Notes: generated by a model not told the origin, from the letters alone. Shown: positions 51,419 through 62,150, counted from the first letter of the stretch. The stretch: 64,000 bases of DNA from a gamma proteobacterium HIMB30 (GCA_000227525.2 AGIG01000028.1:248001-312000), one strand, 5' to 3'. Made by a program: numbers and translations.

Positions 51419-52672
51419 ATGATGAAAAATATTCGAAACATTCTGAGCTTTCTGCTTGTCATCCCTGTAGCCGCTCAGGCTGCAGAACAATCATCTGACG
51501 TCGAGTCGTTAGATGCGTTACGCGCCTTCATTGAAGTCTATGAGCATATTAAAGGCGAGTATGTCGAAGAAATTGACGACCAAACATTACTCAATGATGC
51601 CATTAATGGCATGTTGACTAAGCTTGACCCGCATTCGGGTTACCTCAAACCACGCGATGTTTCGAGTCTTCGCGACTCAACATCTGGTTCATTTGGTGGA
51701 ATCGGCATCGAAATGGATGTGATTGATGGTCTTATCGAAGTCATTGCACCGATTGATGACTCTCCCGCCTCACGTGCAGGAATTCTTGCAAAAGACATTA
51801 TTACTCACGTTGACGAAGAACCTGTGCGAGACATTAGCCTTCAAGAGGCCATTGAAATCCTGCGCGGCCCCATCGGATCAGCAGTCACTCTTGGCATACT
51901 TAGGGAAGTCGAGGGCCAACCGCAAGAGGTGACCGTATCGCTCGAGCGCGCAGTTATCCGCGTGACGAGTGTTAAGCACGAGATGTTACCTCATGGCATC
52001 GGCTACCTGCGAATCTCGCAGTTTCAAAATCGAACCGGTCCAGATCTAATAAAAGCGATTAGCAATTTCCAATCTCAAGGCGAATTCAATGGGTTAATTC
52101 TTGATTTAAGAAACAACCCTGGCGGAGTTTTATCAGCCGCAATCGAAGTGACCGACGCGTTCATCAATGAGGGATTGATCGTTAGCACGAAGGGCCGTGA
52201 CGAGTTTTTAGATTCAAAATATGAAGCGACGAACGAGACGGTCTTAGCCGATCAACCAATTGTTGTTTTAATCAACGGCGGCTCAGCATCCGCAGCCGAA
52301 ATCGTTGCTGGCGCATTACAGGACCACGAGCGTGCTGTGCTGATCGGAACTCCATCGTTCGGGAAAGGTTCCGTCCAAACAATCTTAGCGCTCGAAAACA
52401 AATACGCGCTCAAACTCACCACGGCACTTTATTACACGCCAAACGGGCGTTCAATTCAGGCCACGGGCATTCAACCAACAATTCAAGTGTCCGAGGGAGA
52501 GGCATTAATCGAGACTGATACCCGGATTCGTGAAGCAGATTTACCCAAGCATTTGGAGAATGCCAGTGAGCAATCTGGAAGCAGTGACAAAATCGTCGAT
52601 CGACTGACTGAAGACAATCAGTTGCTTCATGCTTACAACCTACTACGCGGTTCGCAGTTATTGATTCGTTAG
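51419..52672 (+). CDS. ctpA: C-terminal processing protease (S41 family)
   Basis: A periplasmic serine protease of 417 residues with a signal peptide (cleavage near AQA, residue 21), a PDZ domain (about 85-170) and the S41 core with Ser291 (GGSASAAE) and Lys316 (FGKGSVQ). CtpA-type enzymes trim envelope hydrolases, which fits its place after envC. It converges on hisF with a 4 bp overlap of stop codons. Confidence 0.95.
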   Translation: MMKNIRNILSFLLVIPVAAQAAEQSSDVESLDALRAFIEVYEHIKGEYVEEIDDQTLLNDAINGMLTKLDPHSGYLKPRDVSSLRDSTSGSFGGIGIEMDVIDGLIEVIAPIDDSPASRAGILAKDIITHVDEEPVRDISLQEAIEILRGPIGSAVTLGILREVEGQPQEVTVSLERAVIRVTSVKHEMLPHGIGYLRISQFQNRTGPDLIKAISNFQSQGEFNGLILDLRNNPGGVLSAAIEVTDAFINEGLIVSTKGRDEFLDSKYEATNETVLADQPIVVLINGGSASAAEIVAGALQDHERAVLIGTPSFGKGSVQTILALENKYALKLTTALYYTPNGRSIQATGIQPTIQVSEGEALIETDTRIREADLPKHLENASEQSGSSDKIVDRLTEDNQLLHAYNLLRGSQLLIR

Positions 52673-53430
52673 AGGCGGACCTCAATCCCCGCGGCCGCCA
52701 TGACCTCTTTTGCTTCACCAATCGTGTATTGCGCAAAATGAAAGATACTCGCCGCGAGAACCGCTTCAGCATGACCTTGAACGACACCATCGACCAAGTG
52801 ATTGAGATGACCAACGCCACCAGATGCAATGACTGGAACAGTCACGGCATCTGCGACTGACCGCGTTAAGCCCAAGTCAAAACCGTCGCGTGTCCCATCT
52901 CGATCCATCGAGGTCAAGAGGATTTCTCCCGCACCGTAAGAGACCATTCGTACGGCCCACTCGACAGCGTCGAGTCCTGTTGGCTTTCGGCCACCATGAG
53001 TAAAAATTTCCCAACGGCCTTGCTCAACTTGCTTTGCGTCAATTGCAACTACAATGCACTGTGACCCAAACTTTTCCGCTGCTTTTTTGACCAATTCAGG
53101 CTCAAAAACAGCCGCTGTATTAATCGAAACTTTATCGGCTCCAGCCAACAATAAATCGCGAATATTATCTGTATTCCTAACACCACCACCGACAGTCAAA
53201 GGAATAAACACCTCACTCGCCATACGAGACACCGTCTCATATGTCGTTGCTCGATTTTCATGACTGGCCGTGATATCCAAAAAGGTGATCTCATCGGCAC
53301 CTTCTTGATTGTATCGGCGGCTGACTTCAACCGGATCACCCGCATCACGGATATCCTCAAATTGAACACCTTTGACAACCCGACCCTGATCAACATCTAG
53401 ACAAGGAATGATACGCTTGGCTAGCCCCAC
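52669..53430 (-). CDS. hisF: Imidazole glycerol phosphate synthase cyclase subunit
   Basis: It makes imidazole glycerol phosphate and AICAR from PRFAR and the ammonia delivered by HisH. The (beta-alpha)8 barrel of 253 residues has catalytic aspartates in [10 protein letters not shown] and LTSMDRDGT. The start is GTG at 53430, directly after the hisA stop, with GGAG about nine bases upstream. Confidence 0.97.
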   Translation of the reverse strand: MGLAKRIIPCLDVDQGRVVKGVQFEDIRDAGDPVEVSRRYNQEGADEITFLDITASHENRATTYETVSRMASEVFIPLTVGGGVRNTDNIRDLLLAGADKVSINTAAVFEPELVKKAAEKFGSQCIVVAIDAKQVEQGRWEIFTHGGRKPTGLDAVEWAVRMVSYGAGEILLTSMDRDGTRDGFDLGLTRSVADAVTVPVIASGGVGHLNHLVDGVVQGHAEAVLAASIFHFAQYTIGEAKEVMAAAGIEVRL

Positions 53431-54162
53431 TTAGTTGGACTCCGTTAACGCGATTGCTTCAGCCAAATCCAATGTGCCTTCATAGATTGCACGACCCGTA
53501 ATTGCACCGACGACACCATCAGATTCAACTGCCAATAAAGCTGTTACATCACTCAAACCTTTTAACCCGCCCGATGCAATGATCGGGCATCCTGTCTCTC
53601 TTGCGAGCGATGCAGTTGCATCGATATTGACCCCGGATAACATGCCATCGCGACCAATGTCGGTATAAACAACAGAAGATACGCCAACGTCGGCAAACCG
53701 TTTCACAACCTCAGTCGCTGATACGGTACTTGCCTCTGCCCAACCTTCAGTTGCAACCCAGCCATCTTTGGCATCAACGCCAACAATGATATGACCCGGA
53801 AATCGCTGACACGCCTCAGTCACAAACTCAGGCTCTTTGACAGCTTGCGTTCCGATAATCACCCAAGACAAACCGAGGTCAAGATAGGCTTCGATAGTGG
53901 CAAGATCACGGACTCCTCCACCAAGCTGAACAGGTAATTGTGGAAACTTTGCAAGAATGCCTGCAACCGCCTCTTTATTCTCAGGCTTTCCTGCAAATGC
54001 GCCATCGAGATCAACCACATGCAAACGTTCAGCGCCTGCTTCAACCCAGCGCGATGCTGTTGCCACTGGATCATCTGAATAGATCGTCGCGTCGTCCATA
54101 CGACCCTGACGTAAACGTACACAGGTTCCATTTTTCAAATCAATCGCAGGAATAATCAGCAT
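53431..54162 (-). CDS. hisA: Phosphoribosylformimino-AICAR ribotide isomerase
   Basis: An Amadori isomerase of histidine synthesis, a (beta-alpha)8 barrel of 243 residues with catalytic Asp8 ([10 protein letters not shown]) and Asp in [10 protein letters not shown] chose the ATG at 54162 because the product then begins MLIIPAIDL as expected. It overlaps hisH by 7 bp. Confidence 0.97.
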   Translation of the reverse strand: MLIIPAIDLKNGTCVRLRQGRMDDATIYSDDPVATASRWVEAGAERLHVVDLDGAFAGKPENKEAVAGILAKFPQLPVQLGGGVRDLATIEAYLDLGLSWVIIGTQAVKEPEFVTEACQRFPGHIIVGVDAKDGWVATEGWAEASTVSATEVVKRFADVGVSSVVYTDIGRDGMLSGVNIDATASLARETGCPIIASGGLKGLSDVTALLAVESDGVVGAITGRAIYEGTLDLAEAIALTESN

Positions 54163-54797
54163 GTCCCGTCCCAAGTCAAAAAGTTTCGATAAAGTTGAAT
54201 ACCAGCGTCATGCGATTTTTCAGGATGAAACTGCACCGCAAAGACATTCGGCTTCGAAAGTGCCGCCGCAAACGGCGCACCGTACTCGCAGGTTCCGACT
54301 ACGCACTCTGCTGTGGCATCGGCATACCGGTAACTGTGCACGAAATAAAAACGTGTCCGATCGGCTATCCCAGTCCACATTGGATGCTGACGTTGTCCGA
54401 CTTCGTTCCAGCCCATATGCGGGACTTTCAACGCCTCTCCCTTCGGATTTTTCATCGATTTAGAGAATTGCGTAATCTGCCCAGGAAACACGCCTAACGC
54501 ATCAACTCCAGCGCTCTCCTCACCAGACTCGGTCAAGATTTGCATGCCAACACACACGCCCATCAGTGGTTTTTCCTGAATGACTCCGAGCACGACTAAA
54601 TCGAGCCCTCGTTCTTTAAGGCCTTGCATGCAGTCACCCATCGCACCCACACCAGGCAACACGACACGATCGGCAGACTGAATTTCTTTTACGTCGGCAG
54701 TGACGAGTACGCGGCACTGTCCCGCATGCTCAACCGCTTTGGCAACACTGTGCAAATTCCCAGACCCGTAATCAATGACGGCGACTGTTTGCGTCAC
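54156..54797 (-). CDS. hisH: Imidazole glycerol phosphate synthase amidotransferase subunit
   Basis: A class I glutamine amidotransferase feeding ammonia to HisF. Cys82 (GVCVGMQ) and the His/Glu of VQFHPEKS form the triad. Length is 213 residues. It abuts hisB with no gap. Confidence 0.96.
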   Translation of the reverse strand: MTQTVAVIDYGSGNLHSVAKAVEHAGQCRVLVTADVKEIQSADRVVLPGVGAMGDCMQGLKERGLDLVVLGVIQEKPLMGVCVGMQILTESGEESAGVDALGVFPGQITQFSKSMKNPKGEALKVPHMGWNEVGQRQHPMWTGIADRTRFYFVHSYRYADATAECVVGTCEYGAPFAAALSKPNVFAVQFHPEKSHDAGIQLYRNFLTWDGTC

Positions 54798-55391
54798 TTA
54801 CAGCGACCCTTTCGTCGACGGAATCATTCCTCCCATCCGAGGATCTGGGCTCAATGCCATTCGCAGGGCACGGCCAAAGGCTTTAAAAACTGTCTCAATT
54901 TGATGGTGAGAATTGTCACCTTTAAGATTATCGATATGCAAAGTCACCTGCGCATGATTCACAAATCCCTGGAAGAACTCGCGGAACAAATCAACATCGA
55001 ACCCTCCGACAGCTGAGCGAGTGAAAGGGATATCGTAGAATAAGCCGGGTCGACCAGAAAAATCGATCACAACTCGGCTGAGTGCCTCATCGAGCGGTAC
55101 ATAGGCATGCCCGTAACGCGTCATTCCTTTTTTATCACCAACAGCTTCAGCAAAGGCCTGCCCAAGCGTTATTCCAACATCTTCCACAGTGTGGTGGTCA
55201 TCTATCTCTAAATCCCCAGTCGCCTGAATCGACAGATCAACTAATCCGTGGCGTGAGACTTGATCAAGCATATGCTCAAAAAACGGAATGCCTGTTTTAA
55301 AATCGCCGACACCGGTTCCATCAAGATTTAGCCTGACTTGAATCTGTGTTTCTAATGTATTTCTTTCCACTGAGGCAATACGATCTGCCAT
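54798..55391 (-). CDS. hisB: Imidazoleglycerol-phosphate dehydratase
   Basis: A manganese enzyme dehydrating IGP. The 197-residue monofunctional form has the His-rich [10 protein letters not shown] and [15 protein letters not shown] motifs. AAGGA precedes the ATG. It is the first gene of hisBHAF, divergent from asmA. Confidence 0.97.
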   Translation of the reverse strand: MADRIASVERNTLETQIQVRLNLDGTGVGDFKTGIPFFEHMLDQVSRHGLVDLSIQATGDLEIDDHHTVEDVGITLGQAFAEAVGDKKGMTRYGHAYVPLDEALSRVVIDFSGRPGLFYDIPFTRSAVGGFDVDLFREFFQGFVNHAQVTLHIDNLKGDNSHHQIETVFKAFGRALRMALSPDPRMGGMIPSTKGSL

Positions 55392-55406
55392 GGCCTGTTC
55401 CTTAAG

Positions 55407-55432
55407 CCGTTATAAACACCGTAGTATAACGG
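55407..55432. promoter_or_regulatory. Inverted repeat in the hisB-asmA divergent region
   Basis: CCGTTATA and TATAACGG form a perfect 8 bp dyad with a 10 bp spacer, in the 71 bp between hisB and asmA. Each arm contains a TATAA(A/C) that could serve as a -10 for one direction. It could be an operator or back-to-back promoters. Confidence 0.45.
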
Positions 55433-55462
55433 GACTGGGTCTGACTGACGACAGAGGGTGTC

Positions 55463-57346
55463 ATGCGAATTTTCAAAGCTCTTCTCATACTGGTGATGGT
55501 TTCCATCGTCGCTGTTGCGGCTACAGTCGCCTACATCACACAGGTTCTCGACCCAAATGACTTGAAACCAACGTTAATCGAAACTGCAAAAAAGCAACAA
55601 ATTGCCCTTCGGTTAGATGGCAACATTGCTTGGGCTTTTTGGCCATGGTTTGGAATGACAGTCGAAAATGTTCAAGCGAATTCTGCAAATTGGACCTTTG
55701 ACGCAGATCAACTGGAGGGTTCTCTTTCAATTTTATCAATTTTGTCTGACACCATCGTCATCGACGAACTGACCGCAATGTCTCCAAGAGTCAGGTTTGA
55801 TCTGAGCAAATCTTCAAACGCTGATTCAGCCACAACCGAGTCTTCAGAAAGCGCAGATAGGGTTGTATTGATCCGGCAATTAGCGATTCAAAGTGGGGCG
55901 ATTGAGGGTTTATATCCTGGACTGACGCTCAATCGATTGAATTTATCGGTCGATTCTCTCAGTCCCGCGACCGCGAGCCGTCTTGAACTCGAGACCTATG
56001 TTGAATGGGATGAGAAACAAGCACCTTTGAAGATCGGCGCACAAATTATTCCAACCGCCACCTTCGATGGTCTGACCATTCGAGACCTCGAGTTGCAATC
56101 ACGCGATTTAAAACTTAGCTACGCCGGTTACCTCAGTGCATCCAAATCAGGGCAATTCAGTGCGGAGGGCCAACTGTCTGTCGATGAGCTATCCCTGCGA
56201 CAATGGCTGAGAGCGGGTAATTTTGAGGTTCCTAAGACGAATGAATTGGATCGGTTTAACCGCTTCCAATTAAACACCGGGCTCAAAGTGTCCAACGATC
56301 TCGTTAGTCTCCGACCGTTTGCTTTGATACTGGATGAGACATCCATTGATGGGCGCGTTGACCTGCAATTGAATCCACTCAATATTGACCTGGAGCTGTT
56401 GGCGGATACGCTCAATTTAGACCAGTATGTAACGACTGAAGCAGATGCAAATTCGGGACAATCAAATCTGCCACCTGTTTTGCTCGGCACATATAAGTTT
56501 GATATTGGCTCATTGATCGTCAATCAACGTGAATTGACTGACGTTGGTGTAGATCTTGGAATCGGTGCAGACGAAATTACAGTCGGGCGGCTGGATGCCA
56601 ACTTATTTGGTGGCGAGCTTCGCGCTGCTGGTACCCATCTAATCGCACCGCAAATCACAAATTTGACTGGTACAGTCAACGGAATTCAGCTGTCGCAGTT
56701 TCAATTCGCAAAGCCCCTAGACACCCTTTCCGGATCACTACAGACGACCTTTGACTTAAGAGTAGCAGGGCGAACCCAGGAGGAAATGGTGACATCTGTG
56801 TCTGGGCCTGTACGCGCAAAGATAGCCAATGCGTTTTTGGGACCACTTAATGTTTCAGATGTTATTTGTCAAACCATCGCGTCAGAGCGAAATTTGAGCG
56901 CCAACACCGCTGATACGCTTGCGCTGAAAGCGGATTTTCAAGAAGGGATTGCCGTAATTGAGTCGATAAAAGCGACTGTTGCGAATATCGCCATCCAAGG
57001 CAAAGGTAGAATCAGTCTCGTTTCTACTGCATCAAATATCCAAGGATCGATCGAGATACCCCGTGATGGTGTGATCGGTTCATGCAATGCACCAAAGGTA
57101 CTTAACGGAGTCTCACTCCCTCTTTCTTGTCGAGGTCAATTGCGGAATGAATCGCTCAAGTGCTCCTTAGATGAGAAGGCACTGAATCAAGTGATCGCTA
57201 AAGCAGCTGAGAAAGAGTTGAGAAAACAAGCTGATAAAAAATTAAAAGCAGCGGAGCAACAACTGAAATCGTCTGTTGAAGAGGCGATCAAGAAAAGGCT
57301 CGATAGCGAAGGCTCTAATTTATTGAAAAATCTTTTGAATCAATGA
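55463..57346 (+). CDS. asmA: AsmA-family envelope protein
   Basis: A 627-residue inner-membrane-anchored periplasmic protein. An N-terminal membrane helix (about 4-26) is followed by a long beta-rich region with the AsmA C-terminal repeat (LSANTADTLALKADFQEGI onward). The last 60 residues form a charged coiled coil. AsmA-like proteins are thought to move phospholipid to the outer membrane. GAGGG precedes the ATG. It overlaps mutY by 4 bp. Confidence 0.9.
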   Translation: MRIFKALLILVMVSIVAVAATVAYITQVLDPNDLKPTLIETAKKQQIALRLDGNIAWAFWPWFGMTVENVQANSANWTFDADQLEGSLSILSILSDTIVIDELTAMSPRVRFDLSKSSNADSATTESSESADRVVLIRQLAIQSGAIEGLYPGLTLNRLNLSVDSLSPATASRLELETYVEWDEKQAPLKIGAQIIPTATFDGLTIRDLELQSRDLKLSYAGYLSASKSGQFSAEGQLSVDELSLRQWLRAGNFEVPKTNELDRFNRFQLNTGLKVSNDLVSLRPFALILDETSIDGRVDLQLNPLNIDLELLADTLNLDQYVTTEADANSGQSNLPPVLLGTYKFDIGSLIVNQRELTDVGVDLGIGADEITVGRLDANLFGGELRAAGTHLIAPQITNLTGTVNGIQLSQFQFAKPLDTLSGSLQTTFDLRVAGRTQEEMVTSVSGPVRAKIANAFLGPLNVSDVICQTIASERNLSANTADTLALKADFQEGIAVIESIKATVANIAIQGKGRISLVSTASNIQGSIEIPRDGVIGSCNAPKVLNGVSLPLSCRGQLRNESLKCSLDEKALNQVIAKAAEKELRKQADKKLKAAEQQLKSSVEEAIKKRLDSEGSNLLKNLLNQ

Positions 57347-58359
57347 TCGAGAATTTTTCAGAGCGCCTCGCTATTTGGCAAAACCAATACGGCCGCCATG
57401 AGCTACCGTGGCAGCGGCAGGGAGCTTATGCAACCTGGGTTTCAGAAATTATGCTGCAGCAGACCCAAGTTCAGGTGGTCATACCGTACTTTCAAAAATT
57501 CATGAAAGCATTTCCGACGATCAGTGATCTTGCAAACGCGTCGCTAGATTCAGTCCTCGCTCACTGGGCTGGCCTCGGATATTACTCAAGAGCTCGGAAT
57601 TTACACAAAGCGGCCAAAACTATTGTCAGTGACCACCATTGTGAGATCCCAAAAGATCTCGGTTTATTGATTCAGCTCCCTGGGATCGGGCGTTCAACGG
57701 CAGGAGCCATCTTATCGTTAGGCTTCGGATTACGTGGTGTCATACAAGATGGCAATGTTCGACGCGTGTTGTCTCGCTTGTTCTGTATTCATGGCGATTT
57801 ATCGAAAGCCACTGCGCAGAAAATATTGTGGGAGCTTGCGGATCAACTGACGCCGAACTCTGGGCCTGCTGCGCGCATCCACACCCAAGCCATGATGGAT
57901 CTTGGATCTCTCGTTTGTCGACGGAGCAAGCCTTCATGCCGGCGTTGTCCATTCGCTGATGACTGCCAGGCGAATCAACGAGGAGAAGTATCGCTGTTTC
58001 CGAGACCGAAACGCGTTAAACAACGACCTGATGAAACTTGGGTCGTGCTGCAACTCGAAAATGAGCGAGATGAAACTCTATTTCTTCAAAGACCACTCGA
58101 GGGCATTTGGGGAGGGCTCTATGCACCCCACATTGGTTCGTCACTCTCTAAAATTGGCGAACAGTTAAAGACCGTCGATGTACTTGAAGCAGAATATCAG
58201 GGTGAACTAACACATGCGTTTAGCCACTTGAAGGTACATCTGGAACATTACAAGTTAAAAGTTCACTCGCAAGACATTGCAGGGATCGGTGTGTGGCAAC
58301 CAATTGGTCGCTTCCAAAAAGGAGTTCCAGCCCCCATCAACACACTACTTAACGGTTGA
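57343..58359 (+). CDS. mutY: Adenine DNA glycosylase MutY
   Basis: It excises adenine opposite 8-oxoguanine. The 338-residue protein has catalytic Glu35 and Asp135, the helix-hairpin-helix LPGIGRSTAGAI, the 4Fe-4S loop Cys191-X6-Cys198-X2-Cys201-X5-Cys207, and a C-terminal NUDIX-like 8-oxoG recognition domain. Confidence 0.97.
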   Translation: MIENFSERLAIWQNQYGRHELPWQRQGAYATWVSEIMLQQTQVQVVIPYFQKFMKAFPTISDLANASLDSVLAHWAGLGYYSRARNLHKAAKTIVSDHHCEIPKDLGLLIQLPGIGRSTAGAILSLGFGLRGVIQDGNVRRVLSRLFCIHGDLSKATAQKILWELADQLTPNSGPAARIHTQAMMDLGSLVCRRSKPSCRRCPFADDCQANQRGEVSLFPRPKRVKQRPDETWVVLQLENERDETLFLQRPLEGIWGGLYAPHIGSSLSKIGEQLKTVDVLEAEYQGELTHAFSHLKVHLEHYKLKVHSQDIAGIGVWQPIGRFQKGVPAPINTLLNG

Positions 58360-58368
58360 GGATTTGAT

Positions 58369-58641
58369 ATGACGAGAATAGTTTTCTGCCGAAAATACCA
58401 ACAGGAATTATCTGGCTTGCCTGTGCCTCCTCTTCCTGGTGCAGCTGGACTTGATATTTTTGAAAACATCTCAGAAAAAGCATGGAAAGAGTGGCAGAAC
58501 AATCAAACGATGCTTATCAATGAACATCGACTCAGCTTGATGGATCCGGATGCTCGGAAATTTCTGACGCAAGAAATGCATCGTTTTTTTGATAACCAAG
58601 AATATGCAAAACCTGAGGGATATGTTCCACCTTCAAGTTGA
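58369..58641 (+). CDS. yggX: Fe(2+)-trafficking protein YggX
   Basis: A 90-residue protein protecting iron-sulfur clusters from oxidants, with Cys7 in the FCRKYQQEL start. It follows mutY by 9 bp with its own GAGG site. MutY contains an Fe-S cluster, and the two genes are generally linked. Confidence 0.96.
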   Translation: MTRIVFCRKYQQELSGLPVPPLPGAAGLDIFENISEKAWKEWQNNQTMLINEHRLSLMDPDARKFLTQEMHRFFDNQEYAKPEGYVPPSS

Positions 58642-58666
58642 CAGCGTTCCAGTATTTCTGTTCAAT
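58638..58666 (+). promoter_or_regulatory. Sigma-70 promoter of tRNA-Phe
   Basis: TTGACA (58638-58643), a 17 bp spacer and TTCAAT (58661-58666), followed by a GC-rich discriminator as in stringently controlled stable RNA promoters. The -35 overlaps the last codons of yggX. Transcription should start near 58673, 12 bp before the tRNA. Confidence 0.75.
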
Positions 58667-58684
58667 ACGCGGCCTACTCTTAGA

Positions 58685-58746
<62 letters not shown>

Positions 58747-58760
<14 letters not shown>

Positions 58761-58840
58761 TTAGCATCTCTGCAAACTCTGCAAGTTACTGAAATGTCTA
58801 CACAAACCTACTCAGGCTGTGATGGTGGTAGACAATGCAG
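58747..58840 (+). repeat. 94 bp inverted repeat IR1, left arm (integrase leader)
   Basis: Identical at every base to the reverse complement of 60574-60667. It contains the att core, a tandem CTCTGCAA pair (58768-58775 and 58777-58784), two TGTCTAC heptamers, and the first two codons (ATG CAG) of the integrase gene. Confidence 0.97.
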
Positions 58841-59968
58841 TATACAAATCCTAAGTACACTTATCGCAAAGATGGTGTGTTCTATTTCTCTAAACAAGTT
58901 CCTAATGACGTTAGGTCTTATTACTCAAAGCAACGCATTGTTCTCTGTCTTAGAACCAAGTCACCCAGTCAGGCGCAACAGGCATCTAAAGCTGTCTTAG
59001 CCAAGCTAGAAGACTACTGGTTAAAGCTCCGCATTAAGGACTTGGATGTACCTGCATCACACCTTCTCAATGAATCTTTGTCTGTCACAGCGGGTATGCC
59101 TACGATTGAAGATGCACTGAACCTATATCTCGACATCAAGGGTGTTGGACGCAGTGAGCTGTTCTTCAGAGCCGCTAAACGCAATGTCAGATACCTAGTC
59201 ACCGCTCTAGGCGTTAAGAGCTTGGACAAGTACTCCACCAATGATGCGTCTAAGTTCAGAGAATGGTTAATCAAAGAGCAGAAAGTCGGGACATCTTCTG
59301 TCGGCAGAGTCTTTGCATCCATCAAGGCCATCACCAACTTTGCCATCAATGAGCTTGGATTAGACATTAGGAATCCATTCTCCGGTGTCTATATCCCACC
59401 ATCAGATGCACAGAAGCGTCACGCCATCAGTATTGAGAACATCAGAAAGATACAGTCAGAGTGTTACCAACAGGATGATGAACTCCGTCACATTGTTGCC
59501 CTTATCTCCGATACTGGGATGCGTCTAGCAGAAGCTGTTGGCTTACATCAGGATGACTTGGTGTTAGATGCTGATGTGCCTTACGTACAAGTCCGTGAAC
59601 ACACTTGGAGACCTTTGAAGACATCGACCAGTCACAGAGTCATCCCGCTTGTTGGAGCTTCTCTGTGGGCGGCTCAGCGTATAAAACAGAATGGTTCTGA
59701 ATATTGTTTCCCACGCTATACCGATGGAGTGAAATGCAACTCCAACTCTACATCTGCCGCACTCAACAAATGGATTAAACAGGTGGTCGGTTCAGGCAAT
59801 GTCATCCACGGCTTCAGACACAGCTTCAGGGACAGGCTCAGAGCTATATCAGCACCTATAGATATGATTGACCAGTTAGGTGGATGGAGTCTGCAGAGTG
59901 TTGGACAGGCCTACGGTGACGGCTATAGCTTACAGGTAATGGGGCAGGCAATGAGTCAACTTACGTAA
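58835..59968 (+). CDS. int: Phage-type tyrosine integrase
   Basis: A site-specific recombinase of 377 residues. The N-terminal YTYRKDGVFYFSKQVPNDVR segment resembles the DUF6538-type arm-binding domain, a core-binding domain covers about 90-185, and the catalytic domain has Arg230, Lys262, His325, Arg328, Trp351 (in the His/Trp position) and Tyr360. Adjacent to tRNA-Phe and reading away from it, it presumably integrated the element there. Its start codon lies within the 94 bp repeat. It converges on the GST-like gene with a 13 bp overlap. Confidence 0.95.
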   Translation: MQYTNPKYTYRKDGVFYFSKQVPNDVRSYYSKQRIVLCLRTKSPSQAQQASKAVLAKLEDYWLKLRIKDLDVPASHLLNESLSVTAGMPTIEDALNLYLDIKGVGRSELFFRAAKRNVRYLVTALGVKSLDKYSTNDASKFREWLIKEQKVGTSSVGRVFASIKAITNFAINELGLDIRNPFSGVYIPPSDAQKRHAISIENIRKIQSECYQQDDELRHIVALISDTGMRLAEAVGLHQDDLVLDADVPYVQVREHTWRPLKTSTSHRVIPLVGASLWAAQRIKQNGSEYCFPRYTDGVKCNSNSTSAALNKWIKQVVGSGNVIHGFRHSFRDRLRAISAPIDMIDQLGGWSLQSVGQAYGDGYSLQVMGQAMSQLT

Positions 59969-60579
59969 ATTGGGCTTGGATTATCGACATAACCCATCCA
60001 ACACCTCCAACCTTGAGTGAGTTTCAACGCTTCAAAGTACGCACTTAGAGCAGTCGTGGACAAAACATCGCACCTTATAGCCCTTGCAATCACGGGACTA
60101 AACCAAGCATCTGCGATAGACAAATGACCGTAGAGAAATGGCCCATCAGATTGCTGTAAAAGTTTATCTAGACGTTGCATCCAAGTAAGTAAATCAGAAT
60201 GGGCGATTAGAGTTTCCGCATCCAATGACAAATCCATAGGTACTGCTTTGCGTAAAGCGTCTGAGGTTGCCTGAAATTCCAAACATAGACTTCTAGCATT
60301 GGCTCTATCAGCACTAGATTTTGGCCAATTCAGCCCACCTAACTCTGCCAATGTTTCTGCAATTGCAAAACTCTCAACGATTCCATTCGCATCATGCATG
60401 TAAAGAACAGGGACTTTGCCTGTAGGGCAGCCGGATGCGTCAGCCAATCTATCGTTGACGTCAAATGTTCGCCAATCAATGGTCAAAGATTCTATCAATG
60501 GGCTTGCGCAAAGAAATGCTCGCATTGACCAACTAGATTGGCTTGCTGTGCCTAGGATAAGGCGTACTGCGTTCTGCAT
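59956..60579 (-). CDS. Glutathione S-transferase-like protein
   Basis: A 207-residue protein with a thioredoxin-like N-terminal domain (about 1-78; SWSMRAFL at the catalytic helix, GKVPVLYMHD with the cis-Pro, and ESFAIAETLAELG for the gamma-glutamyl contact) and an all-alpha C-terminal domain. The fold suggests glutathione conjugation or detoxification; the substrate is unknown. Its start codon and second codon lie in the right arm of the 94 bp repeat, so its leader is identical to that of the integrase. It is cargo of the element. Confidence 0.82.
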   Translation of the reverse strand: MQNAVRLILGTASQSSWSMRAFLCASPLIESLTIDWRTFDVNDRLADASGCPTGKVPVLYMHDANGIVESFAIAETLAELGGLNWPKSSADRANARSLCLEFQATSDALRKAVPMDLSLDAETLIAHSDLLTWMQRLDKLLQQSDGPFLYGHLSIADAWFSPVIARAIRCDVLSTTALSAYFEALKLTQGWRCWMGYVDNPSPIYVS

Positions 60580-60667
60580 TGTCTACCACCATCACAGCCT
60601 GAGTAGGTTTGTGTAGACATTTCAGTAACTTGCAGAGTTTGCAGAGATGCTAATGGTGGCCAGAGAG
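60574..60667 (-). repeat. 94 bp inverted repeat IR1, right arm (GST leader)
   Basis: Perfect reverse complement of 58747-58840. On the minus strand it reads att core, arm, ATG CAG of the GST-like gene. Confidence 0.97.
60653..60667 (-). repeat. att core 2 (inverted, internal)
   Basis: The same 15 bp core in opposite orientation. It is the exact overlap between IR1 right arm and IR2 left arm, so 60574-60900 on the minus strand reads P arm, core, P' arm like a complete attP. Confidence 0.92.
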
Positions 60668-60900
60668 TGGATAGATGCTTACCTAAGGCTCCATAGACCA
60701 CTGATGTCTACCTAGAATCAAAGACTTACACATCATCAGTTCATCTACAACAGCACTGTTTTGTCTACTCAGTTGTCTACTGTTCAAACTGCATAGCTCC
60801 CCAGTCTATTGTCATAGCCCAGGGTGGTCTTTTTTAGACACCCGGGAGCGGCTGAGTCGGCTTTTAAGTATTTGTAGTAACTGCTGAGGCTTGTTAAAGG
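60653..60900 (+). repeat. 248 bp inverted repeat IR2, left arm
   Basis: Identical to the reverse complement of 62151-62398 along all 248 bases by my line-by-line reading. It contains three TGTCTAC heptamers (60705, 60762, 60774) and an imperfect hairpin around a T5 loop near 60818-60846. Together with IR1, the gene-free stretch 60580-61003 is fully described by these repeats apart from the last 100 bp. Confidence 0.97.
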
Positions 60901-60923
60901 GTGGGCTGAGTCAGGCTCATAAC

Positions 60924-61001
60924 ATGTTAAACGCTACTGAACGGGATAGGGCACTAGTTCTATTGTGCAGTATTCTGTTAGTGGTGAAGCTTAAAGAATA
61001 G
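60924..61001 (+). CDS. Possible 25-residue hydrophobic peptide
   Basis: An ATG-started frame of 25 codons with a polar N-terminus (MLNATERDRA) and a hydrophobic centre (LVLLCSILLVVKL). AGG lies 7-9 bases upstream. It is just inside IR2 and converges on the secreted-protein gene. Short frames like this occur by chance, so support is weak. Confidence 0.2.
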   Translation: MLNATERDRALVLLCSILLVVKLKE

Positions 61002-61003
61002 AC

Positions 61004-61543
61004 TTAATAGCCTCCTGGGATTCCTGGGCATTGTTCAGTCAAATCTAAAAAAGCGCGGTCATATCTCTTCTTTGTCATGTAGTCGGGTAGTTGAATTTTG
61101 ATTTCACTTTGAGGTCCGACAGTGAGTCCAAGAAAAGCTGCACCCATACGCAATTCATCCTCACTTTCAAATGTATGATCGTAACGAATCTCCCTTAATC
61201 CTTTTTCTCCATAAATCTCAAACCTAACAACATCGTTGACATAATCTGGTTGATACACGGCTGACCGCCAATTCGCCTTACTTAAATCGTAGGTGATATA
61301 GAGTTTTTGAATTGCGTGTGAATACAGACCACCGTCTGTTTCGAATGATATTTTGCATCCGTCGACAACAAGATTTTCAATGCCTGCCTTCATAAAGCCA
61401 TCATTACCAAACAACATAAAGCCGAAAGCTTTACCAACTACAAGTGGGTTAGGGCCGCTATCGTGGATCACCGCCGCATTCACGGTTTGCGTATTGTGCA
61501 GCCAGAGCGCGAGCATGAGAGGAAGGCATAAACGCGTTGTCAT
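61004..61543 (-). CDS. Secreted protein of unknown function
   Basis: A 179-residue protein with a clear signal peptide (MTTRLCLPLMLALWL ... VNA, cleavage near residue 23) and a mature part with many beta-strand-like stretches, two cysteines (CKISFE and EQCPG) and a C-terminal PGIPGGY. I do not recognise the family. No good Shine-Dalgarno is visible before the ATG at 61543. It is the only substantial gene between the 248 bp repeats, with about 600 bp of non-coding DNA upstream. Confidence 0.65.
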   Translation of the reverse strand: MTTRLCLPLMLALWLHNTQTVNAAVIHDSGPNPLVVGKAFGFMLFGNDGFMKAGIENLVVDGCKISFETDGGLYSHAIQKLYITYDLSKANWRSAVYQPDYVNDVVRFEIYGEKGLREIRYDHTFESEDELRMGAAFLGLTVGPQSEIKIQLPDYMTKKRYDRAFLDLTEQCPGIPGGY

Positions 61544-62150
61544 GATGTATCAATAACACGAACCTCACCAATGCTTCAAATCGATGGCTTTCCCAATAAC
61601 CGTCGCTAACTAACGCCCTGGAGGAACCATTTAGCTGGTCAATTATCTCTGTTTGGAAATGAATTAATAATTGAGATTGTCGGCAATACCGCTAGTGCTA
61701 TATAGCCCTTAACACTCTTACAATAGGAGTTCCTGCATAGACTGCTACAGCTCCTTAATCTTTCCCATTACCCATAACAGGATTAGAGATGTAGTATGCA
61801 TAGGGCAGTGCAGGCCTATGAACCTTTACCAGTTCACTGTATTCCCGTAATACCCATCATTCTCATATCTTAGAGATAGAGACAGTAGAGCTTCAGAGCC
61901 TTGCAAAAACTCATAATATCCAGAAGTAAATGCCTTTAATTCAAAGCCTCTAGAGTACCCATATGGATACATCTTTTATTCATATATCACCTGATATAGA
62001 TCAAGAAATAGTCTTGCTATTTGAAACCACGATGAACCAATGGAGTGCATACTGAACACATGCGGTAAGGGAGGTTTCCGCTTGCCACTTGGGAACGTTT
62101 ATAGAGTCGATTATGGATGGTTGGCTGAACGTCCCTGTTTTTTATTTTAG

